Assembly (NCBI GenBank): GCA_018398765.1
Contig: JAHBMJ010001479.1
Coordinates: forward strand, 1 to 30,681
Reading direction: 5' to 3'
From: Chromera velia
Lineage: Eukaryota > Sar > Chromeraceae
DNA length: 30,681 nucleotides
The translations under genes were made by a program, and so were the position numbers. The first letter of the stretch is position 1, and every line of letters starts with the position of its first letter. Shown one piece after another: positions 19,462-30,681 of the stretch. The notes under the pieces were generated by a model. It was not told the origin of the DNA. It worked only from the letters and a program-made list of their open reading frames with translations, and did no database searches.

Positions 19462-20483
19462 CTAGATAGATGTTCATTCACTGTGTACTCATTTGTTTGT
19501 GATCCATTTTCTTTCCATCAGGTACGGGAACAACAGTCGGACGCTCACTCACGCAACCACTAAAAGCTTCCATGTTCCTTCCTTCTCGCCCTCGATTACT
19601 CATGCATTGATTGATGCTGTGAGAGCGAAAGAGAGAAAGAAAAAGAGAGTGGAGAGGAGTAGGCAGGCCCCCCCGTCGCTACTTCACTTTGCAGACAGAA
19701 TTTCAGAAGGACAAACTGAGAGAAGACCTTCCGGACACACACAGACACAGACACAGACATCCTCTTTCAACCAACTCAATTGAGCTCGGCAGCAAAGACA
19801 TCGTCTCTCTCTCCTCTGTCTCGTCTCTTGTCTCTGATCCATCGATCGATTGCTCGAGCGATGGACGAACACGCAGCCATCGGAGGGCGCCAGAAAGAAA
19901 GAACGAATGTTCAGGGATTGACAGAAGCAAGCACTACAGCTTGAATGCAAGCTCTTTCCTTCTGTCAACCCATGCAACCAAGAATCATCCCACCAAACGA
20001 GCAGGCATCACTTTCTTTTCTTGCATGTATCGACCAGCCACTCACTGGAAACCGTGAGTGAAGGTACAGATAATGAGTTAAAGCTGGAAGGGGAGGGGGG
20101 TGCAGCAGGGTGGGTTGGAAGGCATGCAGGCATGGAGCAAAGAAGAAAGGAAGATTTTAAAGTGAAGTTGAACGAACGACAGAAGATAATCCGTTCGAAT
20201 CTGGGTGGGTGGCGAGCTCTGGCGCGAGACAGAGAGAAAAGGGGATCGGCCGTGGCTTTGCAACCGAAAGGCATCAAAAGAGACAGACAGACAGACGAAG
20301 AAAAGAGCAATAATATGGCACGTCTCTCTTTTTCTCTTTTCTTTCTCAGATGAGGCAGGCAGGCCTCGAAGGGACCTGTTCTTTTCTTTTCTTCTCTTTG
20401 GTCGTGCAGTTGATGACCACGCTTCGTCCTTTTCTGTTCTGACGCACGCACCCTCCACCTTTTTATGTGCCCTTTTGTTTGTT

Positions 20484-20499
20484 TGTCTGTCTGTCTGTC
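20484..20499. repeat. (GTCT)n array
   Basis: Four GTCT units directly after a short (GTTT)n run at about 20475-20485. Confidence 0.9.
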
Positions 20500-20576
20500 C
20501 GTCCTTTCGATTGCAGATAGCTGCATGCCTGAGTTTTCAATTCAACCCTTCTTCTTCTGAGCAGGTCCATCGTTCG

Positions 20577-20601
20577 TTCGTTCGTTCAAGGAACGAACGA
20601 A
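20577..20601. repeat. Perfect hairpin made of two complementary arrays
   Basis: TTCGTTCGTTC (20577-20587) and GAACGAACGAA (20591-20601) are exact complements separated by AAG. The left array extends a few units further upstream. Confidence 0.85.
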
Positions 20602-21296
20602 ATTGTAAGCGAACCAACTGACCAGTCAATTAACCAAACCACTACCGGCAACATTTTCTTCCGTTGCCGTAAGAGAGACCGTCTGACAGGCAGGCAGGCA
20701 AGGAGGCATTTTCCCCCCCTCCCTCGCTCCCTGCCACCAAACTGGAAGGAAATGGAGAGAAGGCGAGACGAGGATCAGAAAAGAAGAGAAGAGAAAAGGG
20801 CGAGTGGGTGGATGAGCAAGGTGGTTGTGTTCGTTCTTTCGTTTTCTGACTGAGGCGCTTCTTCTTCTTCTTTTTCTTCTTGCACTGAGACAGGGTAGTG
20901 ATGATGGAGGCTGCATGGCTGCGTTGACTTTTTTCTTTCTGCATTGTCACCATGCTATGTTGCCTGCCGAGAGCTTACTGCTTGACTCCCTGTCTTCACG
21001 CAAAACACCTCCCCTTCTCTGCTCGCAGTGGCAAAAAGCTGACTGCAGGCAGAACAAGGACAGATGCTTCCTTTCTGTGTCTTTCCTTTCGATGTGCGTT
21101 TTATCTCCTCAAATACCTCGTTTTTCTCCTCCTTTCTGATTTTTTCTGTTCTCTCTTTTTCTCTTTCTCTTTCTCTCTGTGATTCGAGGGAAGAGAACGG
21201 ACGGAAAAGAGATGACGACATATCCTAGAAAAGGAGCAACGAACAGAAGAAACGGAGAGGGGAAGAGAAGGAACGACGAAGGGCGGAATGGGGGGC

Positions 21297-21331
21297 CTGC
21301 CTGCCTGCCTGCCTGCCTCCCTGCCTGCCTG
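21297..21331. repeat. (CTGC)n array
   Basis: About eight CTGC units with one CTCC variant; a further array of the same family is at 21890-21912. Confidence 0.9.
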
Positions 21332-21472
21332 TCTCTCATGCATGTGCCTCCACCCTGACAGGAACACACATGGAAACGGATGGAAGTTGAAGAACGAAGG
21401 AGAGACAGTCGAAAGAGAGAGAGATGAGATTAGGAGGAGTAGAAAGGCAATCGAGGTATGCATTCAATCATT

Positions 21473-21563
21473 CAGTTAGTCTTCATGCGTTCGCGTGGAT
21501 CAGTTAGTCATGATCCATTCGTGTGGATCATGCAGTTAGTCTTGATGCATTGGAGTCGATCAT
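21473..21563. repeat. Three diverged tandem units of about 30 bp
   Basis: Units begin at 21473, 21501 and 21533, each with CAGTTAGTC. All end with a GTGGATCA-like block (GTCGATCA in the third). Lengths are 28, 32 and 31 bases. This is not a microsatellite and is the only such repeat I noticed in the domain. Confidence 0.8.
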
Positions 21564-21889
21564 ACACACACGCACGTACGTAGAGAGACAAACAAAAGAG
21601 GCAGGGAGAAACCACCAGAAGAAGAAAGAATTTAACTGAGTCTGGACGACTTTGTGAGAGGAGGCAAGAGAGATGATGACAGAAAGTAGATTGATAAGAG
21701 AAGAAGTGGACATTCAAGGATGCATTTCAGGCAGGAGAAGAACGAAGAGCAGTGCACCATCGGGGTTGTTCAATTAACTTTCGGTGGTTGAGGGGGCTCC
21801 GCCCATACGGCCTTTTCCTCTTTCTTTCTTGCTTTTCACACATGCACAAGGCAGAATCAAACGACGAAGACAGTTAGGCAACATGATTG

Positions 21890-21912
21890 CTGCCTGCCTG
21901 CCTGCCTGCCTG
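21890..21912. repeat. (TGCC)n array
   Basis: About five TGCC units, the same family as 21297-21331. Confidence 0.9.
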
Positions 21913-22339
21913 AAGGATCGAAGGAAGAATGCCTGGCTGGCTGGTTGAACGAAGCGAAGGATGGAGGCCTTTTTCTCTCCTCACCTTTCCTCTCTCTGAG
22001 GCCTGAGCGTACGAGAGAGGAAAGGCGGGAAGGACGGAAGGAAGGCACAGGGGGTGGGGAAGAGGAACTGGGGGGTCGATCGACGATAATAATAGGAACT
22101 GGGGGATGCAAATAATAGGAAGAAGAAACAAAGCAGTAGTCAGTGCATGACCTTGGTCAATCATTTTCTTTCTTTCTTTAGATCGCCCTGTTTCTTTCTT
22201 TGTCTTCCAAAAATGACGTTCTCTTTCTTTCCATCCCATCGAGTCCCTCCATCTCTCTCACGACTTTCTCGATCTATTTTTTTCCCTTCCCCCCATCGCC
22301 CCCCCTTGATTTTTCCTTCCTTTATTTCTGTCCTCCCCT

Positions 22340-22360
22340 CCGTCCGTCCGTCCGTCCGTC
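22340..22360. repeat. (CGTC)n array
   Basis: Five CGTC units in a pyrimidine-rich block, followed by CTGCAGG. Confidence 0.9.
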
Positions 22361-23447
22361 TGCAGGCCCAGGCACAAGGAGGGACTTCGGTTCTTTCTTC
22401 CCTTCTTTCCTCCACCCAACGGCGGCACCCGCACTGAAACGAAATTCTCTTCGATCAACCGTGCATGCATGCAACAAACAACCAACGAGAAGAAGAGAGA
22501 GAAAAGAATAGAAACGAAGTTCAAGGAGGACAAGAGTAAGAAGTATGGATGTCTTCCGCCCATCAATTTCACTCTTTCTTTCTCTTTTTCTTTTAACACA
22601 GAGATTTAGTGGAGGGAGCTTAGCGAAGGCACGCATGCACACACAAGGAAGGCAGCGAAAATACGTGCTCGACACAACCGACACATGCATGTACGAGTAG
22701 ATCGAATATTCGTTCGTTCATGCACCCATACACTCATGCAACTAGAGCGCTGAGCTCGAGCGAAGGGAGGGGGAAGGAGGAGAGGTTTTTGCGTGCATGC
22801 ATCCATTCATGAGAGAGAGAGATGAAGAGAGGGAGAGAGACTGGCAGGCAAGGATGTCTGCCAAAAGAGGAGGAAGGAAGGAAGCATGAACAAACACATG
22901 CATGATGGCATGTCACTGAAGAAAGGAGAGAGAGAAAGAGAGAGAGAGAAAGAGAGGACACTCTCCTCTCCTCTTTTTGCGGCTGACTGAAAGAATGCAC
23001 CCGCCCACCGACTAGATTAATTCTCCGACAAGGAAGGAAGGAAAGAAAGAATCAAGGGGGGGATGGATATCCGGGTGCATCGATCGATCTGTCCATCAAA
23101 CCACTAGAGGCCTTGCTTGCCTCAGGCTAACTGCCTCATCTCATTGTCTTTTGGGTGGGTACATGCCAGACAGAACGGATTGATTTCCTTTTCCTTTCTT
23201 TCTGCCCCCTTACCACCCTCTCTGACCAAGAAGATTTTCTTTAAATTCCTAAAGAAGCGAAAAATAAGGACGAGTTTCCGGAGCAGCAAGCAGCAATGAT
23301 TTTCGTTTCAAACCGGGTTTCATTGTCAGAAAACTCCCTCTTTCTTTTCAAATGCGGGTCGGTATTTTTTGTTTGTTTCTCTGCTGCATAAATTCCCTCA
23401 TGTTCATTCATGCATTAATCATTCACACTCATCCGCCCTCTCCACCT

Positions 23448-26400
23448 TCATCCTCTTCCTTCCTCTCCCCCACCTCCTCCAACAGTAGCCAGGCTTTGAC
23501 TCTGCTGCTGCTGCTGGCTTGGCTTTTTCGTCTGCTGTTGTGAAGAAGAGGAAACTGAAACCTCATTGGAGAAAGAGGACGAGCAAGCGTCGTCCCCGTT
23601 CTCTCCACTCGCATTTCCATTTTCGTCCGACCCTCTTTCTCCATTTTCCTCATTCTCATCTGACCCTGTGGCACGTCCGTCCTGGGCCGTCCCCGGCCGC
23701 TGGTCGGACCCCGTGGTTGAACCTTGTCCGTTCCCCGTCTCTGCTGTACCCCCCGACTCGTTCCCCTTCCCCCCAATGCCCCCGTCAGAGGAGGACTTGT
23801 TGGGATCCGAACTCGACACTTCACCCCCGGAGCCACTGCTCCCAGTGACAGGATCTGAGCCTGAGTGCTCAGGATCGTCTGTGGGGGGGGAGACAGCACC
23901 GTCTCCCGTCTCTATACCCATGCCGTGGGGGTGTTGAGGAGGCTGGGGGGTGGTGAGAGGCACCTGCATGCCCATGCCCCCGTCCCCGTGAGGGGGAGAC
24001 TCCTGGGCCGTCCCTCGGCTTGGGGCGGCGCCAGACGAGGAGGACACGAGGGCTCTACCGGAGGAGGCAGAAGCGGAAACAGCCGCAGGTCCTCCGAAGA
24101 TATCCTTCCCCTCCGCCCCCTCTCTCTCTGTGAGGAGAATCTGTGGATCCCCTGTGGAGGTCAATGACAGCAGGGCCGAAACGGCGCCCCCCCGGCTATC
24201 CCTCTTTTCTCTCTCCCTCTCCCTCTCCCCTGAGGCCGAAGCAACATTGCCTCCTCCTCGCTGTTTCTTGGAGCTGCTGCCAGCAGAGGGATGACGAAGT
24301 TGCTGAGAGAGACCACTTCCTCCTCCTTCACGCAGAACCCCTGGGGGGTCTCCGGTCGACTCGGGGGCGGCACAGACGTTTGTCTCTCTCTTCTCTCGCT
24401 CTCTTTCTCTTCCGCCGCCTTGCTGCTGCTGTTGCTGCTGCGACTGTTGCAGTGGCACGATCATCTGGCCCCGGTCCCCTCGACTTGTGCTTTTCCTCAC
24501 TCCCCCCATGATCGGCTCGTTCGGGGTGCCGGGGCGAGGAGTCGGGAAGCTGCTGGGGCGGGTCTTGCCGCTACCCTGCAGACAGACAGACTATATGTTT
24601 CTTCTTCTTCTTCTCCCTCCTTTTCTTCATGAACACAACAGGCAGACAGACAGAGAGACAGAGGAAAACGGAAGAGGAAAAACAGAGTGCACGCAAAGTC
24701 TTCATGAGTTTCCTTCCAAGGCAAACACACGGACTGAAAGCTTCAGAAAGAAGTCCTCACGACTGAGAGAAGAGAGAAGCGTTGACAAAAAAGGATTTTT
24801 CGAGAAATGATCATCGAATGAAACGGAAGAGGAGGCGACGCACACATACACACCATGATTCATCAGAAGAACGGGGGGGAAAAGACTCGCACACCCAAAA
24901 AAGAGGTGACATAATACCGTTTCACGATGCCCTAATCGATCCTAATCTAACTCACCCCTTCTCTTCCTCGAGTGGTTTCCCCACGCCCTGCCCTGTCTCT
25001 CTTTTCCTCCGCCTCTTCCAACCTCTCTCTGGCCTTTTCAGCCGACCAACGAGAAGACACCACACGAATGGGCGGGGCACCTGATCCATCGGTGGCGAGT
25101 TGCGAGCCTGGGTGGCCGTCCCTCTCCCTTTGACTCTCTCTTCCTATGGGGGGCAATCGGGAAGCACCTCTGCAAATGTCCGCAAGAGACGCGGCCACCC
25201 CCCTCACTGCCTCCGACAAGTCATCTTCAACATCCCCAACCACACTCTTCTCCCCTCCCTCCGCCAAGCCGTCTCCTTTTATCGCACTTCCCCCCGTCTC
25301 GTGGGGATTCGGCTGCGTAGGCTTACAAGGGCTCTTGGTGCCGTTGTCGTTCAATGAGCTGCCACTGCCCGTCGCATCTTCCGACCGGTCAGCGTTACAG
25401 CCGGAGGACTGTGTCAAGGCAGAGGGAGTCCAGGACTCTAACGAGGCCGCCGGCTGTGCGTCAGAGGAACCACAAGGGTCATTGCCCTCCCCTTCCTCAT
25501 CGTCAGCGCTGCTGTTCGCATTCGCATTCTCAGCACGCTCCCTCTCTCTCTCCATCTCCTCGCTGAGACTACGAATACTCGAACCACCCTCGTGCCTCTG
25601 CTGTAGGGTCTCTCTCTCTCTTTCTCTCTTCTTCTCCCGCCCACTCTTGACTGTCCCAGGCCGCATCGCTTTATTGTTACCACGCTCGGAAGGCGAGTTG
25701 AAAGCTAACGCGTGTGCACCCAGAGGGGGCAGCACACTGAATGCAGCCGCGAGACCCTCCCCGCTCTCTCCAACCACCATCCCCCTGCTTCCCCCACCCA
25801 TAAACCCCCCCACCGCACTTGCTGGCGTGACGGGACTCCACTGCGAAGAGGCGTTGCTGTCAGCGTGGGTGGCGGCAGGGTGTTGGTTCGGCGTGCCTGC
25901 TGCTGCACGTTTCCGGGAGGGCAGCTTCTTGGTCGTGCGTGCCTTCACACGGGCAGCCCCGGATACCCCCCGGGCCCCGGCATTGATTGCCGAGGAAGGG
26001 GCCCCGGCATTACCTTCCCCCCCACTGTGCACCCCCCTAGATCGGGAGCGAACAGAACGGTCAGGGCCTCTGGAGCGGCCCCGTCTGGCGCTAACACTCT
26101 CCGCCCCACTCCTGCTCTCTGCACGAATGGCAAGGGCTCTCTCCCGCTCCATCTCCTCATTCTCTATCCTTGCCAACTCCGACATGGTCTCCTCCACGAT
26201 GGTCGAACAACGGGTGACAACCGAGCCCTGTTCGGCTGGCTGGTATCCGGAGCAACGGGACGCGTTCTCGTCCGCGCACCCCGGACTGTCCAGATGGTCT
26301 ATGTCCAGATCTCTCTGGAGAAGCCCTGCGAGATGAGGGGACCCAATGGTGGGTTGTTGGTTGCTTGCAGTGGACGGGGAAGCGGCGGCAATGAGGCGGG

Positions 26401-29400
26401 ATGTGCAGGTGACGGGAGCCTTTCTCTCTCTTCGCAAAACCGAAAAGGGGATCTGAGCGAGAGAAAGAAATCGCCCCCCTGATCCGCTGGAGGTTGCGGG
26501 GGCTGCTGCTGAGGAAGAAGAAGAGGCTGGTGAGTGGATGGAATGAGATCGGGAGCCTGTGGGGTCATGGAGATGACCGTCAATCCCTTCCGTTCCCTCT
26601 CTTTCGCCAGGTTCACTTAGCCTCCTCGGGGTTCTCTGCCCCCGTCGGTCCACATTCTCAAAGCCTGGAGGAGGGGGAAGGGGCATACCCTCTCTGCCCC
26701 CCAGTCTGGGTGAAGGGGCGGCAATGGAGGGGGCGGCACCCGTCGCACCGGAGCCCCCTGAAGATCCTCCACCTGCTGCCTGGATTGAGAGAACCGAGTC
26801 ACCCCCTGCATGGGGGAATCCTCCTTCCTTGCACCCCACTTCCACTGCACCCGGCTGGTCTAAGGCGAGTGGGTTGCTGCTTTTTGTGAGCAGAGCTGCG
26901 GGACGGGGCCCTCGAGAAACCCCGTTGGACGGAGGGGCGGCTGCATGGTCACCGCTTCCGAATCCCACCCCCACAGTAGGGGGAAGGGGAACAGATGAGG
27001 GCACTGAACGGTCAGCAGTGCCCCCATCAGGGTCATGGGCAGAAGGTATGCCCATCGCGTGGCCTAGTTCCACTGCAGACTCGAGCATCTCACTCCCTGC
27101 CCCACCCAGGCCAACACTCAGACGCTTTGCCAGAAAAATCCTGGCGGTCTCTGCGACTTTGTGCTGAAACGACTGGAGCCGCATGGCGCGTGCAAGCAGC
27201 TCATTAATCGTCAACAGCTGATCTGGGGCTGCGTCCTCGGCTCCTTTGCAGACGACAATGTTGTCTGCAGGAACTGCTGGCATTGGAAGGACTCGGTCAA
27301 ACATGGGCAGGTGCGTGGTGGGGGTGCCAATGGAGACGCTGACAGGCCGTCCGTCAGTCATCTGGAAGACGAAATCGGGAGGCGGTTCTCCGGTGCCCCC
27401 CCCTCCTCCTCCGAGGATACTCACAGAGGGCGGAACGGAGTCTGGGAAGTGGAGTTGGAGGGAGCACCTGTCCCCAGCATGAATGACAGGGGCGGTTTCG
27501 GGGGCAACAACGTGAAGCAAGGGAGGCCCCCCAGCGGGAGCAGAGGACAAATGGTCGTCTGGGGATGGGTGGTGTGGGGTGTTGGAGGAGAGAGGGATGA
27601 GTTTGGGCTCATGGTAGGGGGCACCAGGAGGGCGGACGGTGGAGGAAGTGGAGCAGACTGAGAGGTACTGCGCGAGTTGGGCGGCGGAATCGGAATCCCC
27701 CGGGCTGATGGGTACGGCAATATGGATGGGTCCGACACCGGGAACCTCCAGCTTCTCTAGACGCATATGACAGTCTGCACTGCCTGGCATCTGAAGTGCG
27801 ATGACTCCATTGTCGGAGACTGTGGCGGACACTCGAGTCTTCCGTGAGGTCCGCTGTTGATGCACAGAGGACTCCGAAGAGTCCACTGAGTGGTGGGATC
27901 TGAACTCGGCTTCTGCCAAGTCATGGGACACTCGAAGGGAATTGTGGCGGGAGGAGCCGGGGGTGCCCTTCAGACGTCGGCGTGGGGGTGCTGAGGTATG
28001 CATGATGGGTTTCTTCCCAGCAACTGCATCGTGTTGTGCGTGTGCGGCCGCAGCAGCAATATGCATCTGCATGTGCTGAGCCTGATTTTGATGGGAAGAC
28101 GGAACCTTCCCCCCCGCACTCCCAACCCCCGTTCCCCCTCTCGCCGTTGGGTGGGGCTTATCTCTCTCCATCTCGCTCATCGAGGACGATGTCGTGTCTT
28201 TCCCACCCTCCCTGGAGCCTCCATCTTTCACCCCCGTCTGACTCTCTGAAGACTGACCTCCAGAACCAGACTGCCCTCCCGACGTGTCATTACCTGAACC
28301 CCGGCTCTTGCCTGACAACCCAGACTGCCCCGATGTCTGCCCACTAGAGGAGACAGGGGCAGCCGTAGACTGAGTCCCTGACGAGAAACCGTTCGTTCCA
28401 CGTGAGGCGACACGCGACTTGACGGGGCGGTGGGGCGACTGTGCCCGGCCCCCTTTCGAGTCTGCAGTCGCCGCCTGGCTGCTTTGAGCTTGGTGCTCAG
28501 ACGATGCCGCGGGTTGAGAGGACGAACAAGGGGCTGCGGCAGCGGAGTCAAAAACGGATGGGGCATCACCAGCACCCTCTACTGCCCATGGAGGTGGCTC
28601 TCCGCCCATCTCCATCACCTCCCGATTATAAGCATCTCGAATCTCTCTCATCTCCTTCGCCCCCGACATCGCCATCTCCCGTACCTCCCCCTCCTGCCGC
28701 TCACAAAGTTCTAAGGCCTCTTGCCTCTGTCTCTCCATAAGAGACTCAAACTCTGTGTGGCGCGTCTCTCGAGCTTCGTTCAGGCGTTGCTCTAGGGTTT
28801 TCCATTCAGGCTTCGAGAGGCCCTTTTCCGAGGAGCCTCCCACCCTCCCGATATTCGAGGAGGTTGACCCTGAATTACCCCAATTTGCACCCTCAGCTGT
28901 TTCTTCTTTAACGGCAAGAAGACCGTGCAAGGGAGGGTGCACGTCGATTGCGAAGTCGAGATGAGAGGAATGGGGAGGGGCAACGGCAGCGTATTGGGAC
29001 GGGTGCGGATGGGGGTGAAAATGCGGGTGCGGATGCAGCGGCCGATGCGCAGGGTTGTGCTGCTGATGGTGACCATGAGACTGATGACCCGGACGATCGC
29101 CAGAGGGTGCAGAGGGGGCTCCCATCACCCACTGCTGGGAAGAAGGCGGCCCCTCAGGGAGTGGGGGTTCCTTCCTCCTCAGGCTGATCTCACTCTCCAG
29201 ACAGACCTGCTGCTGCTGCTGTTGCTGCATAACAGATCTGCCCAGTTGAACGGAATCAGAACCAGGGGGGAGGAGAAAAAATCCCAGTTGAGGCGGTCCC
29301 CACTGACTCACACCGACGGCCCCTCCGGGCGGAGGCGCAGTGGCCCCCTGGTGTTGGTTCACGGTCAGCTGCAGGCAGACAAGAGGGGAAATGAGGATGC

Positions 29401-29625
29401 AAGGAAGTTAGTTTGCAAGGAGATGGGCTTGCACGAAACGGCAGCTGACCTGAGAGAGCTGTGGCGGCACGATCTCCATCGGAGAAAGGACCGGTTGGGA
29501 GGAGCCTCCAATTTCCACCTGAGCTCTTCTGCACACAAAAAAACAAACAGGCTCCATCAACAAGCGGGTTGGATGAACGAAAATGGGTCTCAAAGGGAAG
29601 AGCAGACTTACTCATGGCCTTCCAT
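23448..29625 (-). CDS. Large low-complexity protein with poly-Gln, His/Pro run and coiled coil
   Basis: Four-exon model: exons 29612-29625, 29450-29528, 24956-29368 and 23448-24575, about 1877 residues. Donors are GTAAGT, GTCAGC and GTGAGT; every acceptor is TGCAG after a pyrimidine-rich stretch, and all joins keep frame. The ATG is the first after an in-frame upstream stop. Features: poly-Gln near residues 79-85; His-rich region 126-157 containing HPHPHFHPHPHP; predicted coiled coil about 215-285 (Glu/Arg/Gln-rich, EQRLNEARETRHTEFESLME). More structured-looking stretches follow (MRLEKLEVPGVGPIHIAV; QLLTINELLARAMRL). A second helical segment (SELARIENEEMERERALAI) and a basic nuclear-signal-like KKLPSRKRAAAG come next. 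The last exon is Gly/Ser/Gln-rich with Asp/Glu patches. I recognise no family. A nuclear or scaffold role is only a guess. Opposite-strand open frames are shadows of its GC-rich codons. Confidence 0.8.
24576..24955 (-). other. Last intron of the large minus-strand gene
   Basis: 380 bases with donor GTGAGT at 24950-24955 and acceptor CTGCAG at 24576-24581 (both read on the minus strand). GTCTGT repeats form the tract next to the acceptor. Without splicing, the frame ends at TAG 24947-24949, two codons into the intron. Confidence 0.85.
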
Positions 29626-30486
29626 AACGCTCAAATCGTTTCGCAGTTCTCTTTGAACAGGCACGTTGCGCGACTGTGCCTACGTCACAAGTCTCCCTTT
29701 CACGTGATCAAAAGCTTGGTCTTCAAAGTTCTCTGTGCGGAAATTTTTCATTCTGTACAACATCGTGCTGTAGATTTGTTCTTTCCAAGTGCTCGTACGT
29801 AACTTTTTTTCTTCTGAAGTGGTGGTTTCGATCTTTTGTGGGAGTCTGATCAGTGCATGGAGTTGTCTGTTGATGTCTGTTGCAATGGCGAAATTTGCCT
29901 CGGAGAAAACAAAAAAAAGATGCGGGCCAGTACTGCAGCTCAGATTTCGAGCCCGACCAGAAAGGACGCGCGCGCGCGCGTGCAATTGTCCGGAGCGGAT
30001 GGCAGTTCCGAATTTCGTTACTCGGTGCGCTGGACCTTGAAAAGCGAAAAAGTCATATTTGTAATTGCAGGCCCATGCAATGCAGGGACTTTGGGCTTTC
30101 CGGGACAGTCAGTAGGCTCTTCGGTGAATTTTCGGGAGAGTGTGTCCCGTGGCGACCCAGTGGGCCCGACCAAAACAGGCCACGGCGCTTTGAACCCGAA
30201 CTCAGGCTGAAAGCACATATGCACACGAATTAATCGGCTAGAAGCCCTAAACTGAGAACCCAGATGGTTAGAGTGGGCGCCGCCGCAAGCTCTAAATCTA
30301 ATAATAGTGAGATACAAAAATAAAATCAAAGGATGCGAAGCGCACCAGTCCCCCGCGTAGACGGATTTTCAATTGTTCTCTTTGCAAAAGTAATCAAACA
30401 ACAGATCTTGAAAAGAGAAGAAGAGGTGACATGGTGCTTTAGTGGCATAACACGATCACCTGAAAGTTAAAAAAAAGTAATGTCCA
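29626..30486. other. Intergenic stretch, no supported gene
   Basis: It lies upstream of the large minus-strand gene and should contain its promoter, but no clear TATA or initiator element stands out. A GCGCGC-type alternating run lies at about 29967-29983. Short open frames here are not protein-like. Composition turns AT-rich from about 30290 onward. The arms AGGTGA near 30424 and TCACCT near 30457 form a small inverted repeat. Confidence 0.5.
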
Positions 30487-30681
30487 ATGGCTTCTACTAG
30501 ACTATCGGCACCTCAGAAAGCAATTTCCGACCTTACATCTCTTTATAGTAGAAGAACAATACAAAAACATGAGGTGCATGATGTAATTCTGAGTATCATT
30601 GAGAATCCTTTCTGGCCAGTCTGGCAGAAAGATGAAAAACGTAGATTAGTTCTTACAATTTGTCGCACAGCAAATGGAAAC
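30487..30681 (+). CDS. Partial hypothetical protein, runs off the window
   Basis: ATG at 30487 opens 65 codons with no stop to the last base. The start reads MASTRLSAPQKAISDLTSLY and continues with ordinary mixed composition, including an aromatic ENPFWPVWQKDEKRR stretch. I do not recognise the family. Codons favour A/T in the third position, unlike the GC-rich codons of the ankyrin, retroelement and minus-strand genes. It could be the start of a different mobile element, a transferred gene or an exon. The Met is the first available after an A-rich stretch, so the start is only provisional. Confidence 0.4.
   Translation, partial: MASTRLSAPQKAISDLTSLYSRRTIQKHEVHDVILSIIENPFWPVWQKDEKRRLVLTICRTANGN

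Larger units (their letters stand above)
12010..23447. other. 11-kb period-4 simple-repeat domain, no supported gene
   Basis: Purine-rich and pyrimidine-rich blocks of roughly 100-500 bases alternate. Many different tetranucleotide arrays (GGAA, GACA, CTGC, ATCG, ATGC, GAAT, GTCA, TTCG, GTCC families) and their interrupted forms are scattered through it. Long open frames, such as one at 16698-17732, consist of Arg/Lys/Glu or Ser/Leu-rich sequence from the repeats and show no domain. I found no tRNA or rRNA signature. Small exons cannot be excluded. The part next to 23448 may include the 3' untranslated region of the minus-strand gene. Confidence 0.7.

Noticed and set aside
12010-23447. CRISPR-like or satellite arrays
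   Set aside because: Repeats are 4-5 bases long, tandem without spacers, and in a eukaryotic context; the one 30-bp repeat has only three abutting, diverged units.
25146-26482. Plus-strand open frames of 256-396 codons opposite the large gene
   Set aside because: They are shadows of GC-rich codons in the minus-strand gene, which has matching splice sites and continuous frame; the plus-strand frames have neither.

Overview
This is eukaryotic nuclear DNA. Three things show it: GT-AG introns that restore reading frame, a Ty1/copia-type LTR retrotransposon, and microsatellite-rich non-coding DNA. Long low-complexity proteins (poly-Gln, Ser/Gly/Pro-rich) together with intronic microsatellites would fit an alveolate alga such as a chromerid. 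That placement is inference from style only; no marker gene here fixes the organism.

Layout: (1) 1-963, no supported gene. (2) 964-4044, plus strand: an ankyrin-repeat protein gene modelled with three exons. Its two introns are largely microsatellites, and the second holds a (CA)n tract facing a complementary (TG)n tract. (3) 4658-11362: a nearly complete Ty1/copia-like element. It has two 636-bp LTRs differing at five positions, a PBS abutting the 5' LTR, gag-protease, integrase, reverse transcriptase, RNase H, a polypurine tract and an AAACGC duplication at both outer edges. Coding is broken by three in-frame stops and one -1 frame change near poly-C runs. (4) 11369-about 12010: an AT-rich, CTAG-rich island. 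(5) About 12010-23447: 11 kb of alternating purine- and pyrimidine-rich DNA dense in period-4 repeats and small inverted repeats, with no supported gene. (6) 29625-23448, minus strand: a four-exon gene for a protein of about 1877 residues of no family I recognise. It has a tiny first coding exon, poly-Gln, a His/Pro run and a coiled coil. (7) 29626-30486: apparently non-coding. (8) 30487-30681: the start of an open, AT-rich reading frame that leaves the window.

The two host genes show no evident functional link. The retroelement inserted downstream of the ankyrin gene. LTR similarity implies recent insertion, so its broken frames need explaining: inactivation at or after insertion, recoding, or assembly error. 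I found no convincing undescribed multi-gene system. The most distinctive signals are the complementary intronic microsatellites, the young but interrupted retroelement with unusual LTR ends, the period-4 repeat domain, and the large orphan protein.
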